A DNA stretch of 64,000 nucleotides, from contig MLAA01000008.1 in the NCBI GenBank assembly GCA_001998905.1, forward strand, positions 1 to 64,000. Reading direction: 5' to 3'. Made by a program: the position numbers and the translations under genes. Shown piece by piece: positions 61,079 to 64,000 of this stretch. How positions within the stretch are numbered: position 1 is the first letter of the stretch; each line of letters begins with the position of its first letter. The notes under the pieces are model-generated. The model searched no databases and was not told the origin of the DNA. It saw nothing but the letters and a program-made list of their open reading frames with translations. The DNA comes from Rodentibacter caecimuris (GTDB lineage Bacteria; Pseudomonadota; Gammaproteobacteria; Enterobacterales; Pasteurellaceae).

Positions 61079-64000
61079 TTATTCTTCATCTAGCTCAATA
61101 TTTAAACCAAGCGAGCGAATTTCTTTCATAATTACATTGAAAGATTCTGGCGTACTTGGATCCATCTGCTGGTTGCCGCCCACAATGTTTTTATACATTT
61201 TGGTACGACCGTTCACGTCATCGGATTTAACGGTAAGCATTTCTTGTAGAGTATAAGCTGCACCATAAGCTTCAAGCGCCCAAACCTCCATTTCACCGAA
61301 ACGCTGACCACCAAACTGAGCTTTACCTCCCAACGGCTGCTGAGTAACAAGACTATACGAGCCGGTTGAACGTGCGTGCATTTTGTCATCAACCAAGTGG
61401 TTCAATTTAAGCATATACATATAACCGACAGTTACAGGACGCTCAAATTTCTCACCAGTACGTCCATCATAAAGGGTAATCTGGCCTGATGTAGGTAATC
61501 CACCTAATTCTAACAAGCCTTTAATTTCGCTTTCATCCGCACCATCAAAGACAGGTGTAGCAATCGGTAACCCTTTACGTAAGTGTTCCGCCAAACGTAG
61601 AATTTCTTCATCGCTGAACGTGCTTAAATCCACTTTTTGTGAACCATTACCTAAGTCATATGCTTTCTGCATATAGCCGCGTAATTTTTCCACTTTTTGT
61701 TTTTGTTTAAGCATCGCATTAATTTGGTCACCAATGCCTTTTGCCGCTAAACCTAAGTGAGTTTCAAGGATTTGACCAATATTCATACGAGAAGGAACCC
61801 CTAACGGGTTAAGTACGATTTCTACCGGTTGGCCATTTTCATCATACGGCATATCTTCAACCGGATTAATTTTCGAGATAACCCCTTTGTTTCCGTGGCG
61901 ACCTGCCATTTTATCACCTGGTTGAATTTGGCGTTTAACCGCAAGGTAGACTTTTACCACTTTCAATACGCCTGGCGCGAGATCATCACCTTTGATAATT
62001 TTCTTACGTTTAACTTCAAGTTTAACTTCAAAGTCTTTACGTAATTCTTCATACTGTTCGGCAAGTTGCTCTAATTGGTTTTGTCTGGCTTCATCATCAA
62101 TAGCTTGTTCCAACCATTTAATGCGCTCAAGCTTATCCAATTGTTTCTCATCAAAACCGCTTGCAATCAAGAGGCTACGGACACGAGCAAATAAACCAGC
62201 TTCTAAGATCTCCAACTCTTCAGATAAATCTTTTTTCGCTTGTTTTAATTGCATTTCTTCAATTTCTAGCGCCCGCTTATCTTTCTCCACACCATCGCGC
62301 GTAAATACCTGCACATCAATAACAGTACCTGATACGCTATTTGGCACTCGCAATGAAGAATCTTTTACATCTGATGCTTTCTCACCAAAAATAGCACGCA
62401 GTAATTTTTCTTCTGGAGTTAATTGGGTCTCACCTTTTGGTGTTACTTTACCTACAAGGATATCACCGCCTTTCACTTCGGCACCTACATAAACGATACC
62501 TGATTCATCTAGTTTACTTAATGCGGATTCACCCACATTAGGAATATCGGCAGTAATTTCTTCAGCACCTAATTTCGTATCTCGAGCGACACAGGAAAGT
62601 TCTTGGATATGAATAGTTGTAAACCGATCTTGTTGTACAACACGTTCAGAAACCAACATTGAGTCTTCAAAGTTATATCCGTTCCACGGCATAAATGCCA
62701 CACGAATATTTTGACCTAAGGCCAATTCACCAAGGTCTGTTGACGGACCATCTGCTAAAATTTCACCACGATTAATCGGCTCACCTAAATTCACACAAGG
62801 AATTTGATTGATACAGGTATTTTGGTTTGAACGGCTATATTTTACTAAATTATAAATATCAATACCTGCTTCACCAGCAATAGTTTCATCTTCATTGACT
62901 TTAATAACAATACGGGATGCATCTACATATTGAACCGTACCACCACGTTTAGCAATTACTGCAACACCTGAATCTAATGCAATCGGTTTTTCCATTCCCG
63001 TACCAACCAATGGTTTATCCGCACGTAGCGTCGGCACGGCTTGACGTTGCATGTTCGCGCCCATCAATGCACGGTTAGCATCATCATGTTCGAGGAATGG
63101 AATTAATGCAGCTGCTACCGAAACCACTTGTTGCGTCGAAACATCCATATAATGAATTTCTTCCGGACGGTACAATCCAGATTCACCACGTTCACCACGA
63201 GCGGTAACAAAAGCATCTGTAAAACGATTATTTTCATCAAGATTCGAATTAGCCTGAGCAATAATATAATTTGCTTCATCAATCGCAGACAAATATTCAA
63301 TTTCTTCCGTCACTTGTCCGTCAACCACTTTACGATATGGTGTTTCTAAAAAACCGTAATCATTAGTACGCGCAAATGCAGAAAGTGAGTTAATCAAACC
63401 AATGTTCGGGCCTTCTGGCGTTTCAATCGGACATAAACGTCCATAGTGGGTATTATGTACATCTCGAACTTCAAAACCGGCACGCTCACGAGTTAAGCCA
63501 CCCGGACCTAATGCAGAAATACGACGTTTATGTGTAACCTCTGACAATGGATTATTCTGATCCATAAACTGTGAAAGCTGTGAAGAGCCAAAAAATTCTT
63601 TCACTGCGGCTGAAATCGGTTTTGGGTTAATTAAATCTTGTGGTGTAATGGCATCTAAATCGCCTAAAGACAAGCGTTCTTTAACTGCTCTTTCTACACG
63701 CACTAACCCAATACGAAATTGGTTTTCAGCCATTTCACCGACGGAACGAATACGACGGTTTCCTAAATGGTCAATATCATCAACTTCGCCGTTACCGTTA
63801 CGAATATCAATCAGCTTACGCATTACGCTGATAATATCCTCATTACTTAATATGCCACTACCGGTACCTTCCTCCGCACCAATAGAACGATTAAATTTCA
63901 TACGTCCAACGGCGGACAAATCATAACGTTCTGGGGAGAAGAATAAATTATGGAATAACGCTTCCGATGATTCTGGTGTAGGTGGCTCGCCCGGACGCAT
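61079..64000 (-). CDS. rpoB: RNA polymerase subunit beta (5' part outside window)
   Basis: The C-terminal 973 residues of about 1342; the frame is open to the window edge and the apparent first Met is internal. It contains the rifampicin cluster ([19 protein letters not shown] then [12 protein letters not shown], around 63500-63590), GPEVRDVH-type [21 protein letters not shown], the [10 protein letters not shown] active-site segment and the C-terminal switch region. The common resistance positions (E. coli D516, H526, S531) carry wild-type residues. Confidence 0.99.
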   Translation of the reverse strand: MRPGEPPTPESSEALFHNLFFSPERYDLSAVGRMKFNRSIGAEEGTGSGILSNEDIISVMRKLIDIRNGNGEVDDIDHLGNRRIRSVGEMAENQFRIGLVRVERAVKERLSLGDLDAITPQDLINPKPISAAVKEFFGSSQLSQFMDQNNPLSEVTHKRRISALGPGGLTRERAGFEVRDVHNTHYGRLCPIETPEGPNIGLINSLSAFARTNDYGFLETPYRKVVDGQVTEEIEYLSAIDEANYIIAQANSNLDENNRFTDAFVTARGERGESGLYRPEEIHYMDVSTQQVVSVAAALIPFLEHDDANRALMGANMQRQAVPTLRADKPLVGTGMEKPIALDSGVAVIAKRGGTVQYVDASRIVIKVNEDETIAGEAGIDIYNLVKYSRSNQNTCINQIPCVNLGEPINRGEILADGPSTDLGELALGQNIRVAFMPWNGYNFEDSMLVSERVVQQDRFTTIHIQELSCVARDTKLGAEEITADIPNVGESALSKLDESGIVYVGAEVKGGDILVGKVTPKGETQLTPEEKLLRAIFGEKASDVKDSSLRVPNSVSGTVIDVQVFTRDGVEKDKRALEIEEMQLKQAKKDLSEELEILEAGLFARVRSLLIASGFDEKQLDKLERIKWLEQAIDDEARQNQLEQLAEQYEELRKDFEVKLEVKRKKIIKGDDLAPGVLKVVKVYLAVKRQIQPGDKMAGRHGNKGVISKINPVEDMPYDENGQPVEIVLNPLGVPSRMNIGQILETHLGLAAKGIGDQINAMLKQKQKVEKLRGYMQKAYDLGNGSQKVDLSTFSDEEILRLAEHLRKGLPIATPVFDGADESEIKGLLELGGLPTSGQITLYDGRTGEKFERPVTVGYMYMLKLNHLVDDKMHARSTGSYSLVTQQPLGGKAQFGGQRFGEMEVWALEAYGAAYTLQEMLTVKSDDVNGRTKMYKNIVGGNQQMDPSTPESFNVIMKEIRSLGLNIELDEE

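Noticed and set aside
63500..63590. Possible rifampicin-resistance changes in rpoB
   Set aside because: Cluster I residues equivalent to D516, H526 and S531 are all wild type.

Overview
The window looks like chromosomal DNA of a Pasteurellaceae bacterium, most like Pasteurella sensu stricto. The main evidence is the 9-mer AAGTGCGGT / ACCGCACTT, the Haemophilus-type DNA uptake signal sequence (USS), seen at least 24 times (about one per 2.7 kb, counted by eye). The base composition is AT-rich. Gene neighbourhoods also fit: nan/sia/nag, hisC-tyrR-grxD-ompA-ydiJ-menI-hemH, and rpsU-dnaG-rpoD. The species cannot be fixed from sequence reading alone. Most of the window is conserved core genome.

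Layout. 1-2.6 kb: the 3' part of a sensor kinase and its NtrC-type response regulator, whose ATPase core is degenerate. 2.7-5.5 kb: rplU-rpmA, terminator, yhbE-obgE. 5.7-9.2 kb: ispB, queH, serC, tmaR. 9.3-13.1 kb: a tyrosine locus with tyrosine phenol-lyase (tpl) behind a perfect CRP box, an NhaC-family antiporter and a YheO-type regulator. 13.7-19.6 kb: surA, pyrR, folD, tyrP, tdk, a small membrane protein and tsaD. 19.8-24.0 kb: rpsU-dnaG-rpoD. 24.1-24.7 kb: a CAU-anticodon tRNA-Ile followed by a decayed phage-type integrase and a GAAAAA repeat. 24.7-35.3 kb: a complete sialic acid locus (nanM-siaT-siaP facing an SGNH hydrolase-nanE-nanK-siaR-nanA, then nagB-nagA). 35.5-47 kb: hisC, tpx, tyrR, grxD, a lemA/TPM operon, ompA, ydiJ, menI, hemH. 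47-50.7 kb: selD and a TPP-riboswitch operon (tenA and a predicted thiamine-precursor transporter). 50.9-56.6 kb: a DeoR-type regulator with glmS, hupA, and nudC-hemE-yjaG. 56.7-64 kb: rpoC and the 3' part of rpoB.

How it works together. Sialic acid is captured by SiaP, imported by SiaT, and degraded by NanA, NanK, NanE, NagA and NagB to fructose-6-phosphate. NanM opens anomers in the periplasm, and an SGNH hydrolase in the operon may de-acetylate the sugar. GlmS runs the reverse amino-sugar reaction and is co-transcribed with a DeoR-family regulator. Tyrosine handling appears several times: TPL, the NhaC-like antiporter, TyrP and TyrR.

The most noteworthy observations are the integrase relic beside the tRNA (a nonsense codon at a conserved Trp position), uptake sequences recruited as protein C-termini and as the 3' arm of the rpoD terminator, and the SGNH hydrolase inside the nan operon. 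Also worth noting are a hairpin between siaP and siaT and the two NtrC-family regulators that lack the sigma-54 contact loop. No CRISPR array, intact mobile element or obviously new defence system was seen.
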